Of a stretch of DNA of 64,000 nucleotides, positions 1 to 12,700 are shown piece after piece. Location: positions 2,348,560-2,412,559 of the forward strand of contig NC_057322.1 of the NCBI RefSeq assembly GCF_000687475.1. Reading direction: 5' to 3'. Position numbers and translations under genes: made by a program. Under the pieces are notes generated by a model. That model was not told the DNA's origin and ran no database searches. It saw only the letters and a program-made list of their open reading frames with translations. The DNA is from Ustilaginoidea virens. Its lineage: Eukaryota > Ascomycota > Sordariomycetes > Hypocreales > Clavicipitaceae. Numbering within the stretch: position 1 is the stretch's first letter; the number at the start of each line of letters is the position of its first letter.

Positions 1-351
1 GAGAAGATCCGCAACGGACCTAAGAGCTACCGCTTAATTACTAAGGCCAACGGAGCCATATTCAAGCTATACTATACGCATAGCAGCACGATAATTAAGC
101 CTATAACGGCCGAGGAGGAAGGTTTCGCTAAGCCTAAGCCTGTCTACCTACTTACCAGCAGCAGCCCAGACGAGCAGTAGATATAGTAGCGCTTTAGGGA
201 CATGGCTAAGAAGGGGAATATAGAGCCGCCTATCGTGGCAGCAGACTGGCTTATAGATGTAGCTATAGCGCAGTAAGTGCGATTTAAAGATAAGTTTCTA
301 ATTAAAAACTTTAGCCGAAAGACTCTTTCTTATAAAAGTATTAACCTATAA
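1..351 (+). pseudogene. BRCT-like protein, C-terminal part (copy A, truncated by window)
   Basis: In-frame reading from base 1 gives 116 codons to a TAA at 349-351. The last third contains PPIVAADWLIDVAIAQ followed by RFKDKFLIKNF. This resembles the end of a BRCT domain, where a conserved Trp in a W-L-x-D motif is followed by a basic/aromatic tail. The segment before it (KPVYLLTSSSPDEQ) would fit the preceding BRCT strand and helix. The match is by pattern only. Several in-frame TAG codons come from Gln codons. Copy B shows the upstream part. Confidence 0.4.
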
Positions 352-399
352 GGCTTTCTGGAAATATGGCTTAACTATCGCAATAAGGCTATTTTAGGC

Positions 400-1000
400 C
401 TAGTCAATCGTCTTTCCGGAAAGATAGCTTAACCATCGCAATAAGGCTATTTCGGGCCTAGTTAATCCGCAATAATAACGAGTAGATATTGAAAATAATA
501 TTGCGGATTTAAAGTTATTGGAGGACTTATACCTAAAAATGTATAGCGTTATTCCGGAAAGAGGGCTTTATATAAGCCATTCTAATATACTGACTATCGC
601 AATAAGGCTATTTCGGGCCTGGTTAATCCGTAATAACGACGAGCAGATATTGAAAATAATATTGCGGACTTGAAGTTGTCGGAGGACCTATACCTAAAAA
701 TATATAGCATCTTTCCGGAAAGAGGGCTTTATATAAGCCATTCTAATATACTGACTATCGCAATAAGGCTATTTCGGGCCTAGTCAATCCGCAACAATGA
801 CGAGCAGATATTAAAAATAATATTATAGACTTGAAGTTATCGAAGGACCTATACCTGAAAATATACAGCATCGGTCCGGAAAGAGGGCTTTATATAAGCT
901 ATTCTAACGTACTAACCGTTGCAATAAGGCTATTTTAGGCCTGGTCAATAGGCTTTCCAGGAAGAGGGCTTTATATAAGCCACTCTAGGGTCCGTTGCAA
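400..1000 (+). repeat. 161-bp tandem repeat array (copy A)
   Basis: The block GAGGGCTTTATATAAG recurs at about 561, 722 and 883, spaced 161 bp, with a half-unit at about 964. Two shorter related units precede it from about 355. Each unit also contains CGCAATAAGGCTATTTCGGG and TTCCGGAAAG. One frame of each unit reads as a peptide of about 50 residues (including EDLYLKIYS and ISHSNILT). Because 161 is not a multiple of three, the frame shifts between units. Confidence 0.9.
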
Positions 1001-3295
1001 CTAAAATAGAAATAGGAAATATAGCAGAGGCAGAGGATATAAAAGCAGAGGCATTTAATAATAAGGATTTATATAAGCATAATTAATAAAATAACAAGCG
1101 ATAAAAGAAGGGAGATAAGGTTATAAATGTATAATACTCCTACTAGGCATTAGCTTATAGTTAGCGGCATTAGCTCCTAGTCGGCATTAATAAGCATAGG
1201 TTTAGTGCATATATTTAAATTCGGGATGTGTATAAAGCCGACGATGTGTGTATTTTATATGGTGGGACCATAAGCCTTAGTGGGGCACCTATTGGTGATA
1301 CATACATACCGCGGGCTGCTGTAAGTCAGGTGATAGGCGGCCACCTGACCTAAGCACGTGCAGCGAGTCGATTCCGCCACTATATATCGGTGCATCCTCG
1401 CACGTAGGAACCATTCTATAATGGCACTATTAGTGCCATATCAAGGGGTACCTATTTATATATAGGGTCGCGCGTGTAGTATAATGTACCCATTAATCAT
1501 GAAGTAAAGGTATTCTATTATTTTGCTAATAACTATCTAAGAAAGTAGGAAAGAGGCAAAAGAGAGGAATTACACAATATAGCCTCGGTTATGCGCGTGC
1601 TATAGTCACGTGCCTCGGCGCGGTCGGGCCGGGCTACCCGCATACCCTACTAGGCATAGGGGGTAAACGGGCAAAAGTAGCCATATCGTGCGCAGCGGCG
1701 CGCGGCATATCTATCGCAGTATATGCCCAATTGGGCACCTTACGACAGCGATTCTAATAGGCACAGTTATTATAGCTAGGCTAATGCAACTACCGATTCT
1801 AATATTCTGTTTCTAGTAAGGTAGATATCGTTTAGTATACCTAATTATATCAGGCCTTTATATATAGCGCGCTATATATCGCCGCGCCACGCCGAGCACC
1901 GCTGCTATATCCGCATCCTTATCGTGCAGTAGATAGCTCGCTTATTCCTACTGCTCTCCCTCTTCGAAGTATATATATAGGTTAGGTAGCTAGGGCACTT
2001 ATATATACCATATTGCTGAGATATATAGTAATGCCCGATCGCGGCCCTTAACCTCTTACCGGCCTCTTTCCCTTAGATAAGGCACCTACCTATATACGTA
2101 GGGCAGCATAGCTATACAGGTAACCCTCCCATATGCATAGACTAGGTGAAGCTTTGGACCTGTAGGTTTGAATTGGCCACCTAGTGCCGCCCCTATTAGT
2201 AGCGCCCGTCCCATCGGCTATATAACTAATCTTAGCCTAGCCGGTTTTATCCTAGCCGACCTTTCAATATACCACCCTAATAATAGCAGCTTACCTATAA
2301 AGCCTAAAGTGGGTTTTAGTAGGGGCTGGTAGATTTAGCCTTAAAGTTATCGTAGGAGGGGATAAAGCCTGCCGCCTATCCCTGACTAACTACTCCTCCC
2401 TTATAGCTGCCTCCATAGACTAACCGAGCAAAGGTTGCCTAATATATAGGCCAGTATAGGCCTATCTAGACCTACACATCCGAACCAGCCTCTTAGTATC
2501 GCGTATGCTAATGCAGCCTAGAGCAAGTAATGCACTATAGAGACACTATACTACTATATAGGGTTCCTATATTCGCGAACGACCGTATGCTCCTCGTGCG
2601 TAGGCTCGCCTAGGCCTGTTCGGACCTATAGGTCCCAACCGGCTATACACGCCACTAGGTCCTAATACAGCCTATATTATGGAATCTACTATAGACGCAC
2701 TATAATATATAGCTTGTGTCGGCCCACAACCGCAGTAACCTTCGGCATAGGCTAGCATATACTAGCATAGACCTGTTCGGACCTATAGGTCCCAACCGGC
2801 CACATAGGCCACCAGATCCCAATACAACCCATATTATGGAATCTACTATAGACGCACTATAATATATGGCTTATATCGGCCTATAACTACGGTAACCTTC
2901 GGCATAGGCCAGCATATACTAGCGCAGACCTATTCGGACCTATAGGTCCCAACCGGCCCTTCAGACTACCACACATATGGAAGTCATAAGCACTAGGGTG
3001 TATAAGTAATAGGCAGAGGATAACGCGCAAGCCCTAATAAGATAGCCTATATACTAGTAGGCATAGTAGTGCGGTTCTGCTGGTGCGGCTCTGCTACTAT
3101 AGGTCCTATAGTAGGGCTAGTAACTCCTAGTGCGGGGAAAAGCAGGGTATGCCTTATAATTCGGTACGCCGACTTACCTAATACTCTTAAGTTACTACGG
3201 AATTATATAGGAATTACTATTATAGCTTGTTTACTCTTATTATAGATAATAGAGAATTATATATATACGATCTAACTATATTTTATCTTAATACC
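1001..3295. other. Intergenic region without a supportable gene (copy A)
   Basis: It contains an inverted repeat near 1326-1350 (GTCAGGTG paired with CACCTGAC in copy B) and a stretch at 1541-1585 that recurs at the right end of the unit. It also has a GC-richer patch at 1600-1720 and a 157-bp tandem repeat near 2600-2960. One + frame is long in both copies near 1890-2670, but its stop density is what chance predicts, so no gene is called. Confidence 0.6.
2600..2960. repeat. 157-bp tandem repeat carrying the GGACCT palindrome (copy A)
   Basis: Units start near 2619, 2775 and 2933, each beginning TTCGGACCTATAGGTCCC and followed by AACCGGC. Spacing is 156-158 bp. The short minus-strand frames across this block are by-products of the repeat. 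Confidence 0.85.
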
Positions 3296-3390
3296 TACTT
3301 TTTTTTTTTTTTTTTCCTATAAATTTGTTTTTCCTTTCTCTTCCTTCCTTTCTTTTTTCTTCCCCTTTTATCCCTCCTTTCTTCTTTTTT
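3296..3390 (+). promoter_or_regulatory. T/CT-rich tract before unidentified gene 1 (copy A)
   Basis: A run of about 17 T followed by C/T-rich sequence ends directly at the ATG at 3391. Such pyrimidine-rich coding-strand tracts are common in promoters and 5' leaders of filamentous fungi. The matching tract in copy B supports it as the gene's leader. Confidence 0.5.
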
Positions 3391-4438
3391 ATGCCGATAA
3401 CTAAGACGGATATAATAGCTTAACCTACCTCGGCTATAAATACTATAAAATACGGCATAGAGAAAGAGTTGATTATCCCTATAGTATTATTTAGCGTATT
3501 CGACGAGCTATTTACGAACCTTTATGTGTTAACCTATAGGAGGATCACTAGTGGACTAGACGCTTAAACTTATCTGCCCAATAGGCTTACTAATAAAACC
3601 ATCCGAATAGAAGACTAGGACGCTCTCGTGCAAATATCGCCCGCACAGCTATACTATAATTACGTATGCAATGGATTCATCTCCAGGTTCCTATACTGCA
3701 TTAGTATATAAGACGGTAGCTCCTATAATTAGTATTTATTCTACGGCCGCCACTGCCTTAGAAAGAGTAAGTTGATCATACGCTAGGAGATATTAGCCGG
3801 TAAATACCTTATGCTCTTCGATATAATACGTAATAGAACTAGCCTTTAGAAGCTGGTCGATAGTGCCGCCACCCGCCCGCCTAGCACTAACGAAATATTG
3901 ATAATAACGATAATACTAGCGTTCTAGTCTATAGTAGCTATATTCCTCTAATACTTCGCAATAGCCGAAAGACGCCTACGAACGCTATATATCGAGGCGA
4001 TAGAGTTCAAAAAGGCTATATACTAGAAGCATTTTTTGTATATTATAAACCCTTCTATATACCGTCCTTATCTAGCCCATTAGGACTTTAAAAGGGATAT
4101 TGCCGAGTCTCTTTACTAGTAGTATTAGGAGTGCTTTAGCCGACCATACCCTATACAATCACTCCGCTATATCCCTCCCCCCCCTTGGCAGTATTACTTC
4201 TTCTTATACCGGTAGCATCGCGTCCCCCCCCCCTTTACCCACTAATAGCATACTCTATAATATAGATAAGGATTAAGAATTCATGAAAATAGGCACTAGC
4301 ACCTATTCTAGCGCCTATAATAATAGTGACGCAAAAGATGCTATATACGATAACCGTAGCAGTAGCTATTTTAAAGATAGATTCTACTTCGAAGATAATA
4401 TTATATTATAGGAGTATGATTTAACTCATAAGTATTAA
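3391..4438 (+). pseudogene. Unidentified gene 1 (copy A)
   Basis: ATG at 3391 follows a pyrimidine tract. About 290 codons read in one frame with only TAG/TAA stops. The frame then shifts in a poly-C stretch near 4165-4240, and a second block (FMKIGTSTY, then FKDRFYFEDN) runs to TAA 4436-4438. The product would be about 345 residues, with alternating hydrophobic and charged segments typical of a folded protein. I recognise no family. The shift at a C homopolymer may be a slippage indel or a small intron. The two copies have different C-run lengths there. Confidence 0.55.
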
Positions 4439-5127
4439 TAATATAAATATACGCCGCTAGGCGCGCGGCAGTAGGAGGTGATTTACTTTTTTTATTTTTA
4501 TTAACTACTAATAGGAAACATAAGGTGGCGTTTTATTTTATTTTTTTCGTTTTTAGCTAATACCAGGGGGGGGGGGCTATATTGCTCGGCATATAACTTA
4601 AGTATATTCGTAGGCATTTTGCTTTACGTTTTATCGAATGATTATAGGGGGATATATTTTTACTTAGTATGGCATTACGTTGGACGCAAATACACAGCAT
4701 AGATAGATGTATACCTATATAGCTAACTACGAATTGAGAGTATATCACCATATATATACGCCGTAATACGATAAGCTATGCGGGCGGTAGGGTAGTTTAG
4801 ACCTATAGGTCCTAACCGGGCCGTATAATCGCACTATAGCGTCGCCCCCTAACCTACTAAGGTTGCATGTATATGCTATAGTGACTACTATATAAGCAGC
4901 GCGGCCTAGCCTATATGCCTAACCATGTTCTAATAGGGAGGGGGGTATTAGATATCGGAAACCTGGGTTGATCTAAGACCTTAGTCTAATATAATTCCGA
5001 CTTAATAATCCTTTTCTCCCTCTTCCCTAGTAGGCTCTATATAGTAGTTCATTATCGTATATAAGAATAAGACACATCAATTATTACGATTTAATTAGAG
5101 GGGCATAGTAGTTAGAGTCTTCTAGTA
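4439..5127. other. Intergenic spacer with T-rich and G-run tracts (copy A)
   Basis: Holds T-rich stretches (4486-4555), a run of about 10 G at 4564-4576 and a palindrome copy at about 4799 (AGACCTATAGGTCC). A short minus-strand frame crosses it but is broken in copy B. No gene is called. Confidence 0.6.
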
Positions 5128-5583
5128 ATGTAGAGAACGCCTACCGATATATATAGTCTCTACGACTACCTACTCTATAAAGACCTATATACCAACCTCC
5201 CTAACGGTAAAGCTTGCCAGCTTTATTCCAAACTGCTAGAATATAGAGGGGGGCATCGCAGTAGATAGCACCTTATAATAGTATATAGCGCGTAGCATTA
5301 TGAATACTTTCTATAGAACCTATAGCGCTATAGCCCTATATCTCGCTTTTACGTCTACTCTTACCCTTTTTATCCCTTCTAGTTAGTTAGTAGTATAAAG
5401 ACACTATTAGAGTATTGCTTATCACTATAGTCTATAGAGAAGGTACTATTACCATTTTATAGGATTTATATATTGTAGATAATAAAGCACGATAGAATGG
5501 CGATAAAGTAGGCAAGCAAGAGAACCGGCTTAGACTTATAGGTCCGAACTAAAACCACCTGCGATTCATAACTATATACTTAA
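5128..5583 (+). pseudogene. Unidentified small gene 2 (copy A)
   Basis: ATG 5128 starts a 151-codon frame to TAA 5581-5583. Stops inside are TAG only. The peptide is rich in Tyr and Leu (for example IYSLYDYLLYKDLY) with a basic C-terminus. A mutated copy of the palindrome lies in frame near the 3' end at about 5529. The frame is maintained without indels between copies. Stop density alone does not separate it from chance, so support rests on composition and on the start codon. Confidence 0.35.
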
Positions 5584-5920
5584 CCTTATCGCACGTGCTT
5601 GCTTATTTAGCAGTAGAAGTAAGGCCTATTAAAGTAGAGAATTAATATATTTCCTGCCTTTACTTTCCCTTTACCTTCCTTTTACTTTCCTACCTTTATT
5701 TTCCTTTTACCTTTACTTTTATTCCCTTAATTTCTTTCTTTTATATAAAGCTTTAATTTCTCCCTCCCTTTTTCTTTTTTTTCCCCCTTATTATAACTTA
5801 TACTCTTTTTTTCTTATCCTATTATTTATCCTGCCTTTTTCTTTCTTTTCTTTTTTTATATAAGTAAGCCTCGGTATATCCCGCCCTTCTTCCTTTTTAT
5901 CCTCTTTATAATACTATTTC
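5584..5920 (+). promoter_or_regulatory. C/T-rich upstream region of the Cys-rich gene (copy A)
   Basis: From about 5650 to 5910 the + strand is dominated by C and T (repeated CCTTTACTTTCC-like blocks), with TATATAA-type words at 5744 and 5856. This is typical of a fungal promoter for the gene that follows. Confidence 0.45.
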
Positions 5921-6490
5921 CCCACCAGCGACTAGCATTTTATATATCGTATACTGCTATACTTTATCCCGCCTATAACCACGGCCTAAAGTGCTATAAT
6001 TAACGAGAGGGATCCCTATTTCCCCTGCTTTATAATTATATGCCACTATGGCCTTAATGTCTGCCTTATAGAGGAAGGATCTACCGTCTACTATATTTGC
6101 TATCGCTATAGGCCTCACGTAAAGTGCCGAACTAGGATAGAATTAATCAATCGTCACCTTTATATACGCGAGATATACTAGAGAATTATATATATAGTCT
6201 ACGACGAAGAGAGTATTATTAGCAGCGATATAAATAACCCCGACTATATGCTACTTACAGACGATTTTAAATTGGAATTGATATTTTTCCTTAGCTTTAT
6301 TAGATATTACGATAATTAGCTGCGTAATATGATTAGATAGGCAACCCCTAAAGAATAATCTATCTATATAGATGCGGCAATAGACTTTATATAAGGCAGA
6401 CTAATTGACAAGTAGTACCTCCTGCGTATATAGGATGCTGCTAAGTTCCTCGTATATGCCTTTTCTTACCACTAGTTATTAGAATAGTAA
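5921..6490 (+). pseudogene. Small Cys-rich gene 3 (copy A)
   Basis: 190-codon frame ending at TAA 6488-6490. The Met present at 42187 in copy B is ATA here. Cys residues cluster in the first half, as in copy B. All internal stops are TAG or TAA at positions that are Gln, Trp or Met-adjacent in B. Its 3' end lies 46 bp from the tail of the convergent minus-strand gene. Confidence 0.5.
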
Positions 6491-6536
6491 GGCGGCCTTT
6501 TTCCTTTTTTGTTTTTTCCCCTTTAACTGACAATAG

Positions 6537-7412
6537 CTAGGCTATATATAGTTATAGCGGCGCACTTATAAAAGGGGCATAGGGTATTTCTTTCGGCATA
6601 TTTTGCCATATGTAATATCGTATAGAAGTTAGGTATTAAGGCGGCTTAGCATATAGATACTTCTTACTTTCTGGGGTAATATGTATTATAAGGCATAGAT
6701 AATTAATTGTATATAGAGCTAAAGGCGACTAGTATGAGGTATTAGTAGGTTTCCTATCTGAATCGATATCGTTTTCCGACCTATTAGGATTCTTGCTATA
6801 GTTAACTAACCTTATAATCTCTTTCTTTCCTAGAGCTACTTAGTTAAACGATTAGGGTAGTAAATAATCCCCTAATAGGAAGTCTACCTTTAGATTATGC
6901 GCTTTATCCCGTAAGCCCTATTGGTTATATGGTATATCGAATATATCCCTATATTTTTCCTCAATTTTAGACTAGTAAGCATTCTCGGTCTGGATAAGCC
7001 TAATAAGGAGGTTGGTATTATGTAAAGACTATTAGTGGCGGCGCTAGGGGCGGCGCGCTAATGCCTTATGCTGCCGCCTGGATAGAAAGCGGTCGGATTT
7101 TAATAATATGCTGGTAAGGCGTGCTATAAAATAGTAAATATAATAGAGAGATAAGTCAGCACTATACCGAAATATGTCGCCCTAGGCCGTCTAACTACTT
7201 ACTATAGTAGATACTGCGTGGTAAAAAGAAGGTGGCCAGGTTAGTATGCCGTAGATTATTTGCTATGCTATTATAGTCAGGTGAAACGCTCCTTTTTATA
7301 CTATAACCCTTATTCTATTTACTATAGCAGGCCTATATCAATAAGGTAAGGGGTGAGGTATAGGCAATACGCTATGCTTTCCTTTGTAGCCTTATAGCGC
7401 CTTCTTTGCCAT
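6537..7412 (-). pseudogene. Unidentified minus-strand gene 4 (copy A, start codon intact)
   Basis: On the minus strand an ATG at 7412-7410 opens 291 codons (MAKKALQGYEGKHS...) to TAG 6539-6537, with no indels and only RIP-type stops. The middle reads as a helical, basic protein (FIARLTSILSKSNRF, then RRQHEALARR). Several charged heptad-like stretches suggest coiled coil. No family is recognised. It converges on the Cys-rich gene 3. The exact end is uncertain, because the terminal TAG could itself be a mutated Gln. Confidence 0.55.
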
Positions 7413-7983
7413 ATATCCCTTATATTACTAAATGGAATTAATATCGCAATCGCCTAATCACCGCGACTATTATATATATAGTGAACCCGCTTTTCCTTAT
7501 GCTCTTTTATAGGGTGTATAGGCAGCCCTATAGAGCCGTACTATTACTTATTATGTACTACCTCGCGTGCGACCGTATATATAACTTATATCCTTTATAC
7601 GATTTAAATCTAGCATACGAACCGCACCCCTATTGGCTGGCTACTAGAATAAACGCAGAGTATACGCTAGTCATACGCTAGTCCACGCTAATAATAGGGT
7701 AGGGGCAGTAGCCGGCTTTTCTATATTAAATTATACGCTAGTTTATGCTAATAGATAGGGTAAGGGAAGCAGCCGGCTCTTCTCTAGCATATTCATACAG
7801 TAATAGTAAGGGTTAATATGGCAATAATATAGAACTTTTCTTTTTTTTACCCTCTTTTTATACGACTACCAACCTTACTATATATTCCTACTTACCTTTA
7901 GTACTCTAGAAAGCAGTAGCGCTAGCCTCTTATATTTATTAAATAAAAAGGATATATACGCTTGCCACCCTATACTAGGAAGT
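7413..7983. other. Spacer with a gene-6-like fragment and a 60-bp duplication (copy A)
   Basis: Lies between the minus-strand gene and the giant gene. At about 7486-7550 it holds a segment (CCGCTTTTCCTTATGC, then TATAGGCAGCC and TAGAGCCGTA) closely similar to 25853-25910 in the last exon of gene 6. A 66-codon open frame (7481-7681) covers it but is broken by a 1-nt indel in copy B. A 60-bp direct duplication follows at 7670-7800 (TACGCTAGTCCACGC ... GCAGCCGGCTCTTCT). Confidence 0.5.
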
Positions 7984-8189
7984 ATATTATCCCGTGCGCT
8001 TACTACAAGCCCTATAGAAGTAACCCCCCCTAAGCATCCTTGTGGCCGCCCCTAGGTTAATCCTATAATATAACGATAGTATAGGAATACTAGGCAGCGG
8101 TAGTAGCGCGCGCAAAGGGCAGTAAATGCTTTAAATAAAGCTATTCAGGATAACCAGCCTTTATAGCAGGAGCAGCTAGTACGGGCCGC

Positions 8190-8530
8190 GCCGCAAAAGA
8201 TATCACTAAGGCTATCCGCCAGACCAGCCTCGAGCTAATATAGCAGCGCATCGCCGGCCCTATCTACAGCCTCTCTATATGCCGGCCCGCAAAGGATATC
8301 ACCGAGGCTATCCGCCAGACCAGCCTTAAGCTAACGCGGCAGCATATCGCCAGCCCTATTTATAGCCTCTCTATATGCTAACCCGCGAAGGATATCACCG
8401 AGGCTATCCGCCAGACCAGCCTCGAGCTAATGCGGTAGCGTATCGCCGGCCCTATCTATAGCCTCTCTATATGCCGGCCTGCAAAGGATATTACTAAGGC
8501 TATCCGCTAGACCGGCCTCGAGTAGCCATA
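8190..8530 (+). repeat. 96-bp (32-codon) repeats, about 4 units (copy A)
   Basis: The GATATCACC-type block starts at 8199, 8295, 8391 and 8487, each 96 bp apart and in frame within gene 5. The units remain close to each other, and most of their sequence lacks stop-prone codons. Confidence 0.95.
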
Positions 8531-9042
8531 GCATTATATCCCTAGCCGCGTCTATAGCCCTGCCTCTCTGCCGGCTATCCCCTATTGCTGACTATCTCGC
8601 CCCTATACTAGAGCCTTATATAGCAGTCGCCGGAAGCTCGGCATTAGGCGCCCTAGAGCGTTATATCAGGCGCGAAGAGGCCCATATGCAGTACTAGGGC
8701 AATATACAGTTACTTACTACATCGATAGAAGGGCTATATATCCTATAAAATGCAGGCTCGGCAGCTGCTAATACCCTACCTAGACCATAAGGCGATACTA
8801 TAGTTATACTAGATTTATATAGCGAGAGTGAGACCGAGGAGCACTAGAATACCCTAATAGCTAGTAATTCGGCTCAAATAGATAATAATAGTAGGGTTAT
8901 ACCAAACTCGGATAGTAAAAGTGATACTAAGGAGCGCGGGTATACCCTAGCAGCTAGCGACCCTGCTATATTATATAATAATACTAGGGTTATACTAAAC
9001 TTAGATAGCGAGAGCGATACCAAAGAATAAGAGTATATACTA

Positions 9043-9790
9043 GTGGCTAATAATACTAGAGCGGATAATAATACTATAATAGATACCGGGCGCGATAGCA
9101 CTAGAGCGGATAACGATACTATAATAGATACCGGCCGTAATAGTAGAGCGGATGACGATACTATAATAGATACCGGGCGTAATAGCACTAGAGCGGATAA
9201 CGATACTATAATAGATACCGGCTATAATAGTAGAGTGGATGACGATATTATAACGGATACCGGCCGCAATAGTAAAGCGGATGATAATACTATAATAGAT
9301 ACCGGGCATAATAGCACTAGAGCGGATAACGATACTGTAATGGATACCGGCCGCGATAGTAGAGCAGATAATAATACTATAACGGATACTGGCCGCGATA
9401 GTAGAGCGGATAACGATACTATAATAGATACCGGCCGCGATAGCACTAGAGCGGATAATAATATAATAATAGATATTAGCCATAATAGCACTAGAGCGGA
9501 TAACGACGCTATAGATACTAGCCGCAATAGTAGAGCAGATAACGATATAATAATAGATATCAGCCATAATAGCACTAGAGCGGATGATAACGCTATAGAT
9601 ACCGGCCGCAATAGTAGAGCGGATAACGACACAATAACAGATACCGGCCGCAATAGCACTAAAGCGGATAACGAAACTATAATGGATATTAGCTATAATA
9701 GTATTAGAGCGGATAATAATGCTATAATAGATACCGGCCGCGATAGCATTAGAGCGGATGATAATTTTATACTAGATGCCGGCGGCGATA
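9043..9790 (+). repeat. Asp-rich 42/45-bp repeat array (copy A)
   Basis: In frame with gene 5, the peptide alternates DTGRDSRADNDTIT and a 15-residue form with an extra Thr (DSTRADND). Two to four minus-strand frames are open across the array purely because of its periodic composition. Confidence 0.92.
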
Positions 9791-12700
9791 CTAGATAGTA
9801 CCCCTATCTTCTCTATCTAATAGAATACTATAAGAAAAGCCAGACTAATTATAGCCCCGGTAATAGTATTAGCGGATAGGGCTTTAACGATAGCCTACTA
9901 CAGCTAGAATACTATAGCAGCCTTAAGGAGACCGATAGCGAGCCGCTATATTATCCTTCTATAATACCGCTATTATCGCCTAATCTATTAGCTAGGCCCC
10001 TATCTAGTAGGGGTGACCCGCTTCTTATAATCGCAGACTAAGCTAGATAGCGCCTCAGTAATAGCGGGATCGAATATAGCGATACTAATAGTAATAATAA
10101 GGGCGATGAGTTCCTATAGCAGTAGGCCTTGGTATATAAGACTATCTTCTAAAAGGCATTCCAACCCTTATACTCCTATAGCGCATAAAAGAATAATAAT
10201 AGCGATAGTAGTGGCGATAGTAGCGATGATCCTAAGGGCAATAGGGCCGCCAGGCTAAGCCCTAGCGATTTCCAGGATATAGCAGACTCCCTTAGTCTTA
10301 GCCGCAATACTATTATGCGGCTGCTTACGGTCGACTTTCTCTAATCGTCTGCTTATTAGTTTTCCGCTTATTAGGTAGCTATAGGGGCTAACGCTAAGGC
10401 CGACTAAAAGCGGCTGTAGCCTATACGCTTCGGGCTAATATCAAAACTGCCTATCTCGCTAAAGGCCATACAGAAGGCCCTTACGCGCTTATATAATATA
10501 GAGATCTACCGCATATAGGATATTAATAGTAGCTAGATAGGGGCTATATCGCTCGCTATAGTCCTACTATCGATATATATACGTATCTCCCTTATGCCGC
10601 CCTTTATGCTATCTATTTAAGGTGATTAGGTGATCTAGCCCTATAGCGTCTAGCTAGGGAGGATACGTTATACCTACCTAGGCTCCTATGCTATAGTATT
10701 TCGCGGTATTACCTTCTCTATCTTCATCCTCTTCCTAAACGCCTATATTATACCTAGCAGCAAGTAGGGCAGCTAACCGTTTACCCTGAGCTACTAGAGG
10801 CAGGCCGAGTTTATAGACGGCGCCCTACTACCGGCCATCTGCGGCCACATACTGTAGTACTATATGCAGGAGATGCCTATATTATTCGCTATAGCAAAGG
10901 CTAAGTCGCAGTCTAACCAGGAGCAGTATAAGGCCATATATATAGGGCCGGCAGATACAGCCGCACTATAGAGGGGCAAAAGGCCCGGCTAGTACCACCT
11001 ATACTATACTATTCCCGGCGAGCACCTGGACGATATATAGCATAACCTCTACCGGCACTATAGCTCTATCGAGGTCGCGCTAATATCAGGCAGGATAGTC
11101 CGCTACTTTAAGCACCCTAAGCTCCTCTTCTAAGCATATAATACGAAAAATATTATAATTAGCGAGACGGTAGAGTCGGCATTAGAGAGCTTTAGCGTTA
11201 CTATCTTAGGCTCCCTCGAGCTAGGCTATATCGATCCCTAGTCCACCTAGGTCGATATTGGCTTCCGTAATACGGCTAAAAGGGCTAGATAGGCTAAGTA
11301 GGCTAGGCGGGCCGAGGCTTATAATAACGCTATAGAGATCGACCGCAACTATAAAGACGGCGGCAATATTAATAATAATAACGATAAGGATGGCGATACC
11401 TTTAGCGGCGTAACGCTACTATAGAAGCATGCGTGTATAAAGCAATATCACTAAATACTATATAAGCCCTCCCTCGATATTAAGCTAAATAAGAGCCTCT
11501 TCTACTCTTACAGCATATATAAGGCAGCCACTTATATAGGCAAGGCCCGCGGCGTTATTAGGCAGGGCGCTGCCTACCTACACCCCGGCCACCCGCTCTG
11601 CCGTAAGATAGGCATTATGCAGGCTAAGGGCTACCACTTATATAAGGAGCTCTTCGGCAGTATATTTAGCGATTATAAGCTCTACGCTAATGCCGAGATA
11701 GTGACGCTCGCCCTGCCTAAGGCCGTGGTAGATAAGATATATATCACAGGCTATAACTAGGGCAGGGCGATTAAGGCCGGCGCGCCGCTGCGGTCTAAGG
11801 TTAAGGCGGCCTAGGCGGCTAACCGGGCCTATCTATAGACCTTATACGATAGCAGGGTTGACGCCTAGGGCTATATGGCTAGGAAGGAGATCACCTTTCG
11901 CCTCAATATTATAGCTATATTTTACGCGTAAGGCAGCTTCTCCGCCGGCCGTATCGGCGGCGCCCTGGGCGGAAAGGTGCGGCTATATGCGCGTATAGGC
12001 GGCGGCATCCGGGATATAACCCCGCCAGGCGACCCTTATTATCACTACTACCACCCTTACTGGATCCTCCTAATGTATAACTTTAATATTATCATCCTTA
12101 CTAACGCCAGCCGCCTTATCGCCGCGCTTAACGATATCTTCTTTATTAAAGCCTAGCTAGACCCGCCCGAGTCCTAGGTCGGCCACTCTATCGCGCGGTA
12201 CTATACGGCGTCGCTATTCCTACGGCTGCTGCAGCTAGGCCTGACTAGCGAGGTTAATATACCCTATAACGACTAGATATAACGCGATATATAGCAGACC
12301 CGTATCCGCGGCAACGGCGGCAGGGCCGTCATTATATACTGCTGCGGGCTCGGCCTACTCGGCCGGCTACTTTATAATAGCTGCCTCTAGCTCGACGAGG
12401 GGCAGGTCGACCCGATAAACCTATACCTCTCCTTCGCTATGCTGGCCACCTACTATATCCCCTATAACCCGCTTATAAATATATAGCTGTCGCAGAGTGT
12501 TATATAAAGCTTTACTATAGGACCTATCCGCACCGGCTTCCTAATAGAGTACTATATGCGTACCGCTGCCTGCCTATATTAGTAGGTCTCTATATCGGAC
12601 CCCCTTACGCCTGCGGCTAGGCGGGCGAATCGGAGGGCCTAAAAGCTCGAGAGTAAGGTTATCGCTCTTATCGTTAGCGAGGTAGTATGCTCGTATGGCC

